Source of the DNA: B10-G9 sp964627755
Lineage (GTDB): Bacteria > Chloroflexota > Anaerolineae > Anaerolineales > UBA11858
Assembly (NCBI GenBank): GCA_964627755.1
Contig: CAZVIH010000066.1
Coordinates: 1 to 64,000, forward strand
DNA: 64,000 nt
Direction: 5' to 3'
Positions 52,520 through 60,844 of the stretch are shown one piece after another. Below the pieces are notes generated by a model. That model did no database searches. It was not told the DNA's origin and saw only the letters and a program-made list of their open reading frames with translations. Numbering within the stretch: position 1 is the stretch's first letter; each line of letters begins with the position of its first letter. Both the position numbers and the translations under genes were made by a program.

Positions 52520-52993
52520 TCAGTGAACTGAAATTATCTGGCAGCCCGTTGTGCTGACAAGGATCTGGGGTTGAATACTGAAGACCGCATGATGTGATCC
52601 TGCTGCGGCCCAGATAATTGGATGATCCAGTAAATCCTGATCTATATAGATCGGGATTTCTTTTTTCAATCCGTAGGGTGATACTCCCCCAATCGCAAAT
52701 CCGGTTTCCTCCCGAACAAAATCAGGCGAAGCAAATTTGATTTCTTCTCCAATTTGAGCTCCGACGAGTTTTTCATTTACATGATTCGCACCGCTGGTCA
52801 GGATCAAGATTGGTTTCTGGCCCCCAGCTGTCTGAAAAACCAGGGATTTGACGATCTGCCCCACCTGGCATTGGGCCGCAGCGGCAGCTTCTTTTGCGGT
52901 GCGGGTGCTGTCGGGCAGCTCTTGGACGATCGCCGGGATGCCAAGGGCTTTTAGTGTGTCTTCAACGCGCTGGGTGCTGGATTTGGGAGACAT
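52520..52993 (-). CDS. YbaK/EbsC-family aminoacyl-tRNA deacylase
   Basis: 157 aa. TRTAKEAAAAAQCQVGQIVKSLVFQ with the conserved Lys, ILTSGANHVNEKLVGAQIG and GVSPYGLKKEIPIYIDQDLL match the YbaK/ProX fold, which removes wrong amino acids (Cys on tRNA-Pro, or Ala) in trans. Which tRNA is edited cannot be told. TACAAT (minus strand, 53000-53005) ends 6 nt before the ATG without a ribosome site: leaderless candidate. Confidence 0.88.
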   Translation of the reverse strand: MSPKSSTQRVEDTLKALGIPAIVQELPDSTRTAKEAAAAAQCQVGQIVKSLVFQTAGGQKPILILTSGANHVNEKLVGAQIGEEIKFASPDFVREETGFAIGGVSPYGLKKEIPIYIDQDLLDHPIIWAAAGSHHAVFSIQPQILVSTTGCQIISVH

Positions 52994-53200
52994 GTCTGTA
53001 TTGTAATGGATGATGGGGAGATGGGGGGACTTTTAGATTAGCAGCTTTTGCACCTCGTCTCCCGATCACCCCATCTCCAGGTCATGGTTTATGTCGCATT
53101 TACACCCAGCCCTGAGTAGACCTCGGGCTATTGTGAGACGGGAGTCGAAGATCCGGTCCTGAGGCAAGCGAAGCAACCAATGGCTTAATAGTCCTTCTGC

Positions 53201-53824
53201 TTAAGTGTCAGCCGGCGTCTCCTCAACCACGGGTTCTTCCGGGGCTGGTTCTTCAACCGCTTCTTCCTCTACCACCTCTTCCACCACGGAGATTTCCATG
53301 TAGACCGGATCGCCGAAACGGCCCTCATCCGCATCATAGGCCTGCCACCAGGTATTATATCTTCCGGGATTATCAGGTGCGTTAAAGGTGATCTCGATCA
53401 CCGCCTGGGTGGATTGCCGGGCCGGATATAAACCTTGCTTTTTTTCGGCGCCCAGCGCCAGGCCCGAGATCAGTTGAAGGGAATAAGATGAGTTCCAATT
53501 ACAGCTTCCCGTATTTTTAATCAGCCAACGTTTTGTGATCTTTTCGCCCGGCAGGACTTCTGTGCCGTCAGGGACAGTGAGATCATCTAGAAATTCAAGC
53601 TGATTCACACAATTGGTCTGTCTGGTGGGCAGGGGAGTTGCAGCAGATCCAGATATCTGTTTCTGAGCTGGATTGGAAGTTGGCGGCACAAAATGTGCCG
53701 CCTCGGATGGAAGTGGTGTTGCCCTGCCAGACTGGCATCCAGTTATCAGAATCAATAAAACAAAGAAGGCAATATCTCTGATAACTTTTGGCCAGAAATT
53801 ATTCAAGCGGGGGGACTGGTTCAT
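53201..53824 (-). CDS. Lipoprotein with NBR1-type immunoglobulin-like domain
   Basis: 207 aa. Signal ends in ITGC near residue 30. Residues about 70-180 match the bacterial NBR1 Ig-like domain: VPDGTEVLPGEKITKRWLIKNTGSCNWNSSYSLQLISG and PGRYNTWWQAYDADEGRFGDPVYMEISV. The C-terminal tail is almost all Glu/Pro/Val (E-E-A-V-E-E-P-A repeats). Its ATG lies 26 nt inside the end of recA, so it should share the recA transcript. Function unknown. Confidence 0.8.
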   Translation of the reverse strand: MNQSPRLNNFWPKVIRDIAFFVLLILITGCQSGRATPLPSEAAHFVPPTSNPAQKQISGSAATPLPTRQTNCVNQLEFLDDLTVPDGTEVLPGEKITKRWLIKNTGSCNWNSSYSLQLISGLALGAEKKQGLYPARQSTQAVIEITFNAPDNPGRYNTWWQAYDADEGRFGDPVYMEISVVEEVVEEEAVEEPAPEEPVVEETPADT

Positions 53825-54845
53825 CGACCTCTGTTTCGGGGTTAAATTCTGAATGATCCATTACCAAAGCCCGGATAGCATCTTCTATTTCCTGGGTGAA
53901 ATCCGGATTCTCTTTTAAATATTCTTTGGCATTTTCTCGTCCCTGTGCAATCCGCAGATCGTCACCATAATAATAAAAGGATCCGCGTTTTTCGATCACA
54001 GCTACTTCGACCGCCAGATCAAGGATATCACCAGATCGTGATATGCCTTCATCGTGCATGATATCGAACTCAGCAGTCCTGAACGGGGGGGCAACTTTAT
54101 TTTTAACAACACGGACCCGGGTGCGGCTGCCTACGATATCCGTTCCTGATTTTATTGATTGGATCCTGCGAACATCAAGCCGGATCGAGCTGTAGAATTT
54201 TAATGCTCGGCCGCCAGGGGTCGTTTCAGGATTGCCAAAAACTACACCGATCTTTTCTCGCAGCTGATTTGTGAAAATCAGGCAGGTATTGGTTTGTTTA
54301 ATAGCGCCTGATAATTTTCGGAGCGCCTGGGACATCAAGCGGGCCATCAATCCCATATGGGAATCGCCCATATCCCCTTCGATCTCCGCCCGGGGAACCA
54401 GGGCAGCGACAGAATCTATGATGATGACATCCACTGCTCCGGACCGGATCAAAGATTCGGCGATTTCTAGGGCCTGTTCACCTGTATCCGGTTGAGAGAT
54501 CAGCAGGTTATCTACATCCACTCCCGTCTTGGCTGCATAGGCAGGATCAAGGGCGTGTTCCATATCAATAAAAGCTGCAGTCCCGCCTTGCTTCTGGGCT
54601 TCTGCGACAATGTGCTGGCAAATTGTGGTTTTTCCGGATGCTTCAGGACCATATATCTCTGTCACTCGACCGCGGGGAACACCTCCTACACCGAGAGCAA
54701 GATCGAGGGATAAAGTACCTGTGGGGATCACATCCACGTTCATGCCTGTTGCATCCCCCAATTTCATAATTGCCCCTTCTCCGAAGCGTTTTGTGATATC
54801 CTGGAGCGTTTTTTCTAATGCTGCTTTGCGTGGATCATCCGCCAT
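53799..54845 (-). CDS. recA: DNA recombinase RecA
   Basis: 348 aa, usual length. Walker A GPEASGKTT near residue 66, VIIDSVAALVPRAEIEGDMGDSHMGLMARLMSQALRKL in the core (about 138-175, including the L1 loop) and NQLREKIGVVFGNPETTPGGRALKFYSS covering L2. Promotes strand exchange and LexA cleavage. GGAGG before ATG 54845. The promoter carries an SOS-like palindrome. recX is not next to it; a lipoprotein gene overlaps its 3' end. Confidence 0.97.
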   Translation of the reverse strand: MADDPRKAALEKTLQDITKRFGEGAIMKLGDATGMNVDVIPTGTLSLDLALGVGGVPRGRVTEIYGPEASGKTTICQHIVAEAQKQGGTAAFIDMEHALDPAYAAKTGVDVDNLLISQPDTGEQALEIAESLIRSGAVDVIIIDSVAALVPRAEIEGDMGDSHMGLMARLMSQALRKLSGAIKQTNTCLIFTNQLREKIGVVFGNPETTPGGRALKFYSSIRLDVRRIQSIKSGTDIVGSRTRVRVVKNKVAPPFRTAEFDIMHDEGISRSGDILDLAVEVAVIEKRGSFYYYGDDLRIAQGRENAKEYLKENPDFTQEIEDAIRALVMDHSEFNPETEVDEPVPPLE

Positions 54846-54893
54846 TTCTTCCTCCTCTAAATACGTCGCATCTCAGGCTGATATGCTGATTTT

Positions 54894-54921
54894 AGTGTAG
54901 CACAAATGTTCTAAACGTCAA
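54894..54921 (-). promoter_or_regulatory. recA promoter
   Basis: On the minus strand TTGACG (54921-54916), 16-nt spacer, TACACT (54899-54894). The -35 overlaps the end of the M23 peptidase gene. Confidence 0.75.
54898..54913. promoter_or_regulatory. SOS-box-like LexA operator of recA
   Basis: Minus strand TAGAACATTTGTGCTA: half-sites TAGnACA and TGTnCTA with a 4-nt centre. It is close to the Gram-positive LexA site GAAC-N4-GTTC with one change, and lies between -35 and -10 of recA, the position expected for repression. LexA itself is not in the window. Confidence 0.6.
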
Positions 54922-56105
54922 GGGGAAGGCGAAAAATAATATTCCGGGGGAGTAGGAGTCTCATCAGAGAATCCTCGCCAAACATTGAACTTTATAAAGG
55001 TTACCTGACCGGGTTTGATCTCCACAGTTGTCTGGTAAGAAAAACCGATATTGGTAACTGGGATCGAGACCAGATAAGAACCTGCAGGAATATTGGAAAT
55101 GGTCAGGTTTTCCTTATAATAGGGGTCGCTGTTTATGGCTTCGTTCTGGTAGGATTTTGCGATCCACAACCGATCCTCTGGATTATTGCCGGTCAGGGCA
55201 TTTTCAGTTCGGTACAAATAGACAACTTGTTGTTCATATGGTCGGCCATCAAAAGTCAGGATCTGACCTACCAGGATGCCCCAACCCTGGGGTGGGGAGA
55301 TCCATAAATCTGGGTTGCGGGTTGAGAAATATTCATTCTTTCCTACACGGACTTCAAAATGTAAGTGGGGTCCGGTGGTCTTGCCAGTATTGCCCATATA
55401 ACCGATTATTTCTCCAGCTTTAACTTCCTGCTCCTCAGATACAAGAATTTCGTCCAGGTGGGCGTATAAAGTGTATAAAGCTTCTCCTTTGTAACTGAAT
55501 GAATGCTGGATGACAATAGCCTTGCCATAAGGGTCATCGTATACATTATCTCCACCCCTGTAGATACCCTGACCGGCATAGATCACTTTGCCTTCGCCAG
55601 CTGCCAGGATAGGGGTGCCGATATCACCGGGAATATCAATCCCGGTGTGGACGACATTTTCAAAAAAGACATCCCCATACCCATAATTGGTATAAGCTGC
55701 ATCGATATCAAAAGCCGCAATCGGATTCAGAAAATAGAAATGATCATGTTGACTGGGAACCCAGGGTACGGGATAAACAGGAGGGCGCCAGGGATTGATG
55801 TTGTTCTTTGGGTCGGGTGGAAGTGAGAATTCTGGTGTAGTGAGTGGAAGGGAAGGAGTGGGACTGAGTTCAGGAATAGCGGTAGGCGTATGAGTAGTAA
55901 GGTTAAGGCTAACCTGGGTATCTGTGGGGATGGAAGGTGTTTCAGTAGTAATTGGCAGATCCGGACTTGGAGATGGTATGGATTTTGTTCCCGACTGGCA
56001 TCCTGACAGCAAGATAACAACTATTACCAGGATGGGGATATATATTGCTGGGTTTGCCATCTTTGAGCCAATTTTTCCTGGGTCGATCCTGGATAATCTT
56101 CTCAT
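54918..56105 (-). CDS. M23-family peptidoglycan endopeptidase lipoprotein
   Basis: 395 aa. Signal and lipobox LLSGC near residue 35, followed by an 80-residue Thr/Pro/Ser linker. LytM/M23 domain about 150-275 with VHTGIDIPGDIGTPILAAGEGKV, DPYGKAIVIQHS, YTLYAHLDEI and the zinc motif HLHFEV, so catalysis should be intact. A C-terminal carboxypeptidase-regulatory-like beta domain (about 290-385) has GSYLVSIPVTNIGFSYQTTVEIKPG. Cuts peptide cross-links in the wall. Start lies 7 nt after the PD40 protein stop, so they form one operon. An alternative start is 45 nt further in. Confidence 0.88.
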   Translation of the reverse strand: MRRLSRIDPGKIGSKMANPAIYIPILVIVVILLSGCQSGTKSIPSPSPDLPITTETPSIPTDTQVSLNLTTHTPTAIPELSPTPSLPLTTPEFSLPPDPKNNINPWRPPVYPVPWVPSQHDHFYFLNPIAAFDIDAAYTNYGYGDVFFENVVHTGIDIPGDIGTPILAAGEGKVIYAGQGIYRGGDNVYDDPYGKAIVIQHSFSYKGEALYTLYAHLDEILVSEEQEVKAGEIIGYMGNTGKTTGPHLHFEVRVGKNEYFSTRNPDLWISPPQGWGILVGQILTFDGRPYEQQVVYLYRTENALTGNNPEDRLWIAKSYQNEAINSDPYYKENLTISNIPAGSYLVSIPVTNIGFSYQTTVEIKPGQVTFIKFNVWRGFSDETPTPPEYYFSPSP

Positions 56106-56111
56106 GATTTT

Positions 56112-57944
56112 TTATGGATTGGCGCCGATTTCCAATTTTTGGATATCTTCCTGGGAATATAGCTGGAGCAGGGCTGTTTGCAGACTCATTCCCTGAGTGA
56201 ATGCGAAATATTGATAGCGTGATGCAGATTCGGAAAATTGCCAGAACGATTCTGCGGGGAATCTTTTCCAGCCGTATGCATCCGCTAATTCTGTAAAGTC
56301 AACCCAATAGCCATCCTGAATATCCTGGGATCTAGCTCCGCCATTTTCATAATTTGTATTGCTCCCGGAGTATCTGGCATCAAAACTCCAATCATAATCT
56401 TTGAGCGGTTTTCCTTGCAAGCCTTGTTGATTATTCGCACGAATATAGACCCGCCAATAGGTTTGATCCCGGTATTCTTCCTTCACCAGGACCAACCAGT
56501 TTGCCATCCTCGGGATATCGTCGATCGTGAATCCTCGACCAGTGAACAACCATTCCAGGCTTACTCCGGGAGTTTGTGGTTCATTGATTGGAACATAGGC
56601 ATTTTCCAGAGTGGACAGGAAATCCCATCCAGTTTCATCTCTTACGGTTTGACGGAGGGAAGAGAAGGAGCCAACAGCATCCTGGTTAAACCTCGGATTT
56701 GGTGCGACCAGATTTCTCAGTTGGATCAGATCCTTACTCTCTGCAGCCTGGTCAGCTGTGGTACCTTCGGCAGGATACCAGAGTGGAGTAGGTTCAGGGC
56801 CAGGATCTAGATTGGCCTGGTAAACAAAAGCAGGGGCTTTGCTCCAACTGATCCCCTCAATATGACCGGGTATTTTGACGGCTGGCATCATGACCTGGGA
56901 TGTTACCTTAAATCCCGGATAGGCAGTAAGGTAAGAATCATAAGGATCTTCCAGCACTGTATATAAGATCTCACCGTCTCCCGACCACAGCGGCCAGTCT
57001 CCGCTGCCTCTGAAAACAGGATCTTTTTGAGGGTCATTTGAATCCCAACTTACCAGGGAGTGATTTCCATCATCTGTGACAATCGACCAGGTTAGATATC
57101 TGCCATCCGGAGACCAGATGGGATGATTTACAGACAATCCAGGCAAATTGGTAATCGAGACGGATTTATCGTTTTCACTGGAATCCAGATCTGCGTACCA
57201 AACTTCCTGTAAACCATTTCTGGTGCTGATAAAACTAATCAATCGTCCTTGTTTGGACCAGTTTGGGGCATAATCCGCTCCTGGGTGGTTAGTTAGGGGA
57301 ATTTCCCCGCTGGTTCTATTGATATTCTGGAGGAGGATTTCCAGGTTATTCACCTGGTAACTTTCGTATGCCAGCCACTCTCCATCTGGCGACCAGGTTG
57401 GATTTCCATCGTAGGCATAAGTATCCGTAAACTGCTGGATTTCCCCAGTGGTCAAGTCCAGGATAAAAATATCCCAGGGACCATACCTGTTGGATGCAAA
57501 GGCCACCCGCGATCCATCTGGACTTACAGCGGGGGTGATATCTTTAAATGGCCCCGTGGTTATTCTTGTCAACGGCAGGGCGGCGTATCCAATTCCAGAC
57601 CAATCTTCCAGGAAAGGTTGGTAGGCAAAAAGATGGATATTCTTTCCTTCCCGGATCGATAGGATCAATGAGCCGAATTGGGATGGATATGCCAATAGAT
57701 CTGGATTGATATTTTCTGGCTGGGCGGTAGGGATTGGCGCGATTGTAACAATTGGCGTAACTGTCTGTGTCGGAGTGCTCTGGAGAGCTTCGGCCCGGTT
57801 ATTTTCAATCAGGGATCGAGTATCCGGGTAGAAAATAACCGCTGTGATAACCAGAATTATACCAATGACAATTATTATCAGATAAGAGAGGTATCCTGGT
57901 CTGGTTTCTTCTTTCTGGACCTGGTCTGAGTTGTTGTCCATCAT
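56112..57944 (-). CDS. TolB-like beta-propeller membrane protein
   Basis: 610 aa. One helix near 18-42 after a charged N-terminus, a TP-rich stretch, then PD40/WD40-like repeats: VSPDGSRVAFASNRYGPWDIFILDLTTGE, WSPDGEWLAYESYQ, YAPNWSKQGRLISFISTRNGL, WSPDGRYLTWSI. These form a TolB-like propeller (about 100-380). Residues 400-610 form a second domain with many Trp/Tyr (WLVLVKEEYRDQTYWRVYIRA) that I cannot name. Probably outside the membrane. Upstream of the M23 peptidase and downstream of the methyltransferase (21-nt gap). Confidence 0.78.
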   Translation of the reverse strand: MMDNNSDQVQKEETRPGYLSYLIIIVIGIILVITAVIFYPDTRSLIENNRAEALQSTPTQTVTPIVTIAPIPTAQPENINPDLLAYPSQFGSLILSIREGKNIHLFAYQPFLEDWSGIGYAALPLTRITTGPFKDITPAVSPDGSRVAFASNRYGPWDIFILDLTTGEIQQFTDTYAYDGNPTWSPDGEWLAYESYQVNNLEILLQNINRTSGEIPLTNHPGADYAPNWSKQGRLISFISTRNGLQEVWYADLDSSENDKSVSITNLPGLSVNHPIWSPDGRYLTWSIVTDDGNHSLVSWDSNDPQKDPVFRGSGDWPLWSGDGEILYTVLEDPYDSYLTAYPGFKVTSQVMMPAVKIPGHIEGISWSKAPAFVYQANLDPGPEPTPLWYPAEGTTADQAAESKDLIQLRNLVAPNPRFNQDAVGSFSSLRQTVRDETGWDFLSTLENAYVPINEPQTPGVSLEWLFTGRGFTIDDIPRMANWLVLVKEEYRDQTYWRVYIRANNQQGLQGKPLKDYDWSFDARYSGSNTNYENGGARSQDIQDGYWVDFTELADAYGWKRFPAESFWQFSESASRYQYFAFTQGMSLQTALLQLYSQEDIQKLEIGANP

Positions 57945-57965
57945 AAATGAATCTCGGTAGATTAG

Positions 57966-59378
57966 TTAATTGATCCGCAACCAATTTGGAAAATAACTCT
58001 TCAGTCGCCCTTTTTGTACTTTTCCCCACCCCAGGGGGTTTCCAGATACTGCAAGGAGGATCCAGGAACCTGGTAAAAAATCATCTTCGGGGATCTTGAT
58101 TGGAGATCCCCGTTGATAGGCTGCTAAATCGGTATCACCTATCGAAAATTCTAACACTTTTTGAGCATCTACCCGCTTGATACCCATAGCAAGTGCAGGG
58201 CTGGGAATAAATTGATCTGCCTGGAAAGTACCCAGCCACCAGCCCCAATGGTGGACTTTAAGCCCTTCCAGAGATGGAGTTCCAGATGGGACCCAGTAGA
58301 GACGGTTCCCGTATACTGCTAATCCCCGGCTGGAAGGAGAAATCTCCCTGGTTCTGCTGGTCACAATCAGGTTATTTTCAAAGAATTTTTCATAAATCGA
58401 CATTTGTATCGGATCTATGGAGCAGTTGCTGTACTTTTCCGACAGAACAGATTTTAAGTCGGCTCCGGTCTTTTTCATTCTGGCGACAAAATGTCCCTCA
58501 CCGGTAGTGATATGAGGCCAGATGCGGATAGGTCTGGTAAGATCGACCGGATCCGAATCTGTCAACGGGATCCCTGGGGAAAATCCTGTTATTTGAGGTA
58601 TAGTTTCGAGATTGAAATCCGATAATTTATTCAGGAAGCGCAGGATCGTTCCTTCATTTTCCAGTTGGTTGAATGTGCAGGTAGAATAAACAAGAATTCC
58701 ACCCGGGCGAACTAATTTCCCGGCGAACCAGAGGATTTCATCCTGGATAAGAGCGATGCGTTGGCTAAGCTGAAGCGACCATTTTTTTATTTCTCCGGGA
58801 TGAACTCGGAATGTACCTTCTCCCGAGCAGGGTGCATCAACCAGCACCCGGTCGAAATAGTTCCCAAAACGGTCAACCAAGCGCTGGGGTGTTTCACTGA
58901 GGATCGAGATATTTCTCGCACCCCAACGTTCGATATTACGCCCCAGCGCTTGGACTCTGTGAGGGTTTGGATCGTTTGCGACAAGATATCCCTTACTTCT
59001 CATTCTGCTGGCGATCTGGGTTGTTTTCCCCCCGGGGGCGGCGCAGAGATCCAAGACTCTTTCACCTGGCTGTGGATCCAAAACTGATACAGGAACCATT
59101 GCTGAGGGTTCCTGGAGATAGTACATCCCGGCAGCATGAAAGGGATGTTTCCCCAATCCTTCGGCCCGGTGTACAAGATAGCCATTTTTTTCCCAAGGCA
59201 GGTTAGTATAATCCGCTGAGATTTCTTTTTTGAGGAGGTTAATTTCCGTTTTGTCGGGATTGATTCGCAGACCAGTGTAAAGAGGCGCGCTCTCCAGGGT
59301 TTGCCAGAATTGGGAAGCATCGTCTTTTAAGATTGAATCAATTGTGTTCAGATACTCTGGTGGGAGATTATTATTCAC
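57966..59378 (-). CDS. NOL1/NOP2/Sun (RsmF-like) rRNA m5C methyltransferase
   Basis: 470 aa. GMYYLQEPSAMVPVSVLDPQPGERVLDLCAAPGGKTTQIA is the SAM-binding core (about 82-120), then VDAPCSGEGTFRVHPG with one catalytic Cys and VYSTCTFNQLENEG with the second. The C-terminal 150 residues resemble the RsmF/YebU extra RNA-binding domain (VHHWGWWLGTFQADQFIPSPALAMG). Likely methylates a cytosine in 16S rRNA. The hypothetical gene upstream overlaps its start by 4 nt. Confidence 0.9.
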   Translation of the reverse strand: MNNNLPPEYLNTIDSILKDDASQFWQTLESAPLYTGLRINPDKTEINLLKKEISADYTNLPWEKNGYLVHRAEGLGKHPFHAAGMYYLQEPSAMVPVSVLDPQPGERVLDLCAAPGGKTTQIASRMRSKGYLVANDPNPHRVQALGRNIERWGARNISILSETPQRLVDRFGNYFDRVLVDAPCSGEGTFRVHPGEIKKWSLQLSQRIALIQDEILWFAGKLVRPGGILVYSTCTFNQLENEGTILRFLNKLSDFNLETIPQITGFSPGIPLTDSDPVDLTRPIRIWPHITTGEGHFVARMKKTGADLKSVLSEKYSNCSIDPIQMSIYEKFFENNLIVTSRTREISPSSRGLAVYGNRLYWVPSGTPSLEGLKVHHWGWWLGTFQADQFIPSPALAMGIKRVDAQKVLEFSIGDTDLAAYQRGSPIKIPEDDFLPGSWILLAVSGNPLGWGKVQKGRLKSYFPNWLRIN

Positions 59379-59767
59379 AGGAGTGTAAAAGAACAGGAGC
59401 TGGATTTGATATTTGTTTGTTTTAATCTGACTTCCGGTCCTTCTTCCATGCCAGTTTCCTCTTCTATCAGTGAGAAAAGTTCCAGGGTCACTGTAAAATC
59501 GCCAGGTTGGTTTTTATTTGCTGGGAGATGAAGGGTGATTTCGTTGTCTGGACTGGTAATATTGACCATATTAGCAGTCACCAGGAGCTCATTTTCCTTA
59601 TTTGTTAACTTGATTCCTATGTTCTGCGCTGATGAAAAGGAAGATAAACGGAACAGGACTTTGATCCGGCGTTTATCAGGGTAGGGTTCTGTGGATATTT
59701 CAAGAATATCAGGTTCCTGGTTATCCGGCAGGATCTGATCGGGTTTTATGTATTGATGATCAAACAT
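59375..59767 (-). CDS. Hypothetical small protein
   Basis: 130 aa from ATG 59767, preceded by AGAGGTGG. Predicted beta-rich: RRIKVLFRLSSFSSAQNIGIKLTNKENELLVTANMV, EITLHLPANKNQPGDFTVTLELFSLIEEETG; perhaps an immunoglobulin-like or gp-type carbohydrate accessory domain, but I recognise no family. Reading to 59833 is rejected because it would run through the degV terminator. Overlaps the methyltransferase start by 4 nt. Confidence 0.6.
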   Translation of the reverse strand: MFDHQYIKPDQILPDNQEPDILEISTEPYPDKRRIKVLFRLSSFSSAQNIGIKLTNKENELLVTANMVNITSPDNEITLHLPANKNQPGDFTVTLELFSLIEEETGMEEGPEVRLKQTNIKSSSCSFTLL

Positions 59768-59822
59768 GATCCAGTCCACCTCTTTGAATGACTCTCTGGA
59801 TAAGTGTACCATCCTGGAAAAG

Positions 59823-59855
59823 AAAAAGCCCAATCAGATGAACTGACTGGGCTTT
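59823..59855 (-). terminator. Terminator of the degV gene at 59882
   Basis: Stem AAAAAGCCCA with TGGGCTTTTT, with inner TCAG/CTGA pairs; T-run on the minus strand and also on plus. Confidence 0.88.
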
Positions 59856-59881
59856 TTAATCCTTGATATTTGGATCTGCAA

Positions 59882-60730
59882 TTAATTATCGTACATATAG
59901 GCTAATCCAACAGCTCCTGGTCCAGCATGCGTGCCAATTACGGGGCTAACTTCTGAGAAGACTTGTTCAACTGAAGGGATTCGTTTTACAGCTTCATCCA
60001 GCACAAATTGAGCTGTTTGGGGGTCGTTGGCGTGCAGTGTAGCCAGACGGATATTTTTGTGACCCCTGGTCCTTTCTTCGATAATGTCGATGATCGTCAT
60101 CAAGGCTTTTTTCTGGGTCCTGACAGAATCCAGGGGTACTATTTTTCCGCCTTCAATGGATAGAACCGGCTTTACATTCAATAAGGTGCCCATAAAACGT
60201 TTCGCACTTCCGATCCTGCCTCCCCTATGCAGGAACTCAAGTGTATCAAGGACAAAAATGACGCCACAGCGATTCATACTATCTTCAGTGAGGCGTTTGC
60301 ATTCTTCCAAAGATGCGCCCTGGTTAGCCGCTCTGGCGGCAGCCAGCACCTGGAAACCGAGAGCCATGGCCAGGGTCTGGGAATTGATAATTTCAATCTT
60401 TGCCTCTGGCAGCAGCTTTTTTGCCTGTGTGGCAGAAGAGATCGTACCAGAGAGATCCTCCGAGAGCAGGATTGCTAAAATTTCAAAGCCTTCCTGGTCG
60501 AGTTTTCTGAACAAGACCTCAAAATCAGCCACAGATGGCTGGGAGGTGCTGGGCATCACCTTGGCCTTATCCAGCCTTTGATAAAATTCAACTGGAGTGA
60601 TATCTACCCCGTCGTAAAAATTTTCATCACCCCATATCACTGTCAGGGGAACAACATGAATATGGTTTTCTTGGATGATTTCAGTGGGGATATAGGGGGA
60701 ACTATCGGTTACGATGGCAACTTTAGACAT
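59882..60730 (-). CDS. DegV-family fatty-acid-binding protein (copy 1)
   Basis: 282 aa. VAIVTDSSPYIP at the start, DGVDITPVEFYQRLDKAKVMPSTSQPSVADF with the fatty-acid-binding TSQPS motif, ILLSEDLSGTISSA, LEFLHRGGRIGSAKRFMGTLLNVKPVLSIE and a C-terminal IGTHAGPGAVGL. DegV (FakB-like) proteins hold a fatty acid for FakA kinase; no fakA is nearby. A good AGGAGAGG precedes its ATG. Very similar to the gene upstream. Confidence 0.93.
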   Translation of the reverse strand: MSKVAIVTDSSPYIPTEIIQENHIHVVPLTVIWGDENFYDGVDITPVEFYQRLDKAKVMPSTSQPSVADFEVLFRKLDQEGFEILAILLSEDLSGTISSATQAKKLLPEAKIEIINSQTLAMALGFQVLAAARAANQGASLEECKRLTEDSMNRCGVIFVLDTLEFLHRGGRIGSAKRFMGTLLNVKPVLSIEGGKIVPLDSVRTQKKALMTIIDIIEERTRGHKNIRLATLHANDPQTAQFVLDEAVKRIPSVEQVFSEVSPVIGTHAGPGAVGLAYMYDN

Positions 60731-60844
60731 AAAACCTCTCCTGCGGAAAAATGAATAATCCTTTTTAATTACGTAGATTACAACACTCTTCTCTGGGAGA
60801 GGATACGGTGTGCCAGTTAAGGACTGAACCCCAGGATCGCTGAA

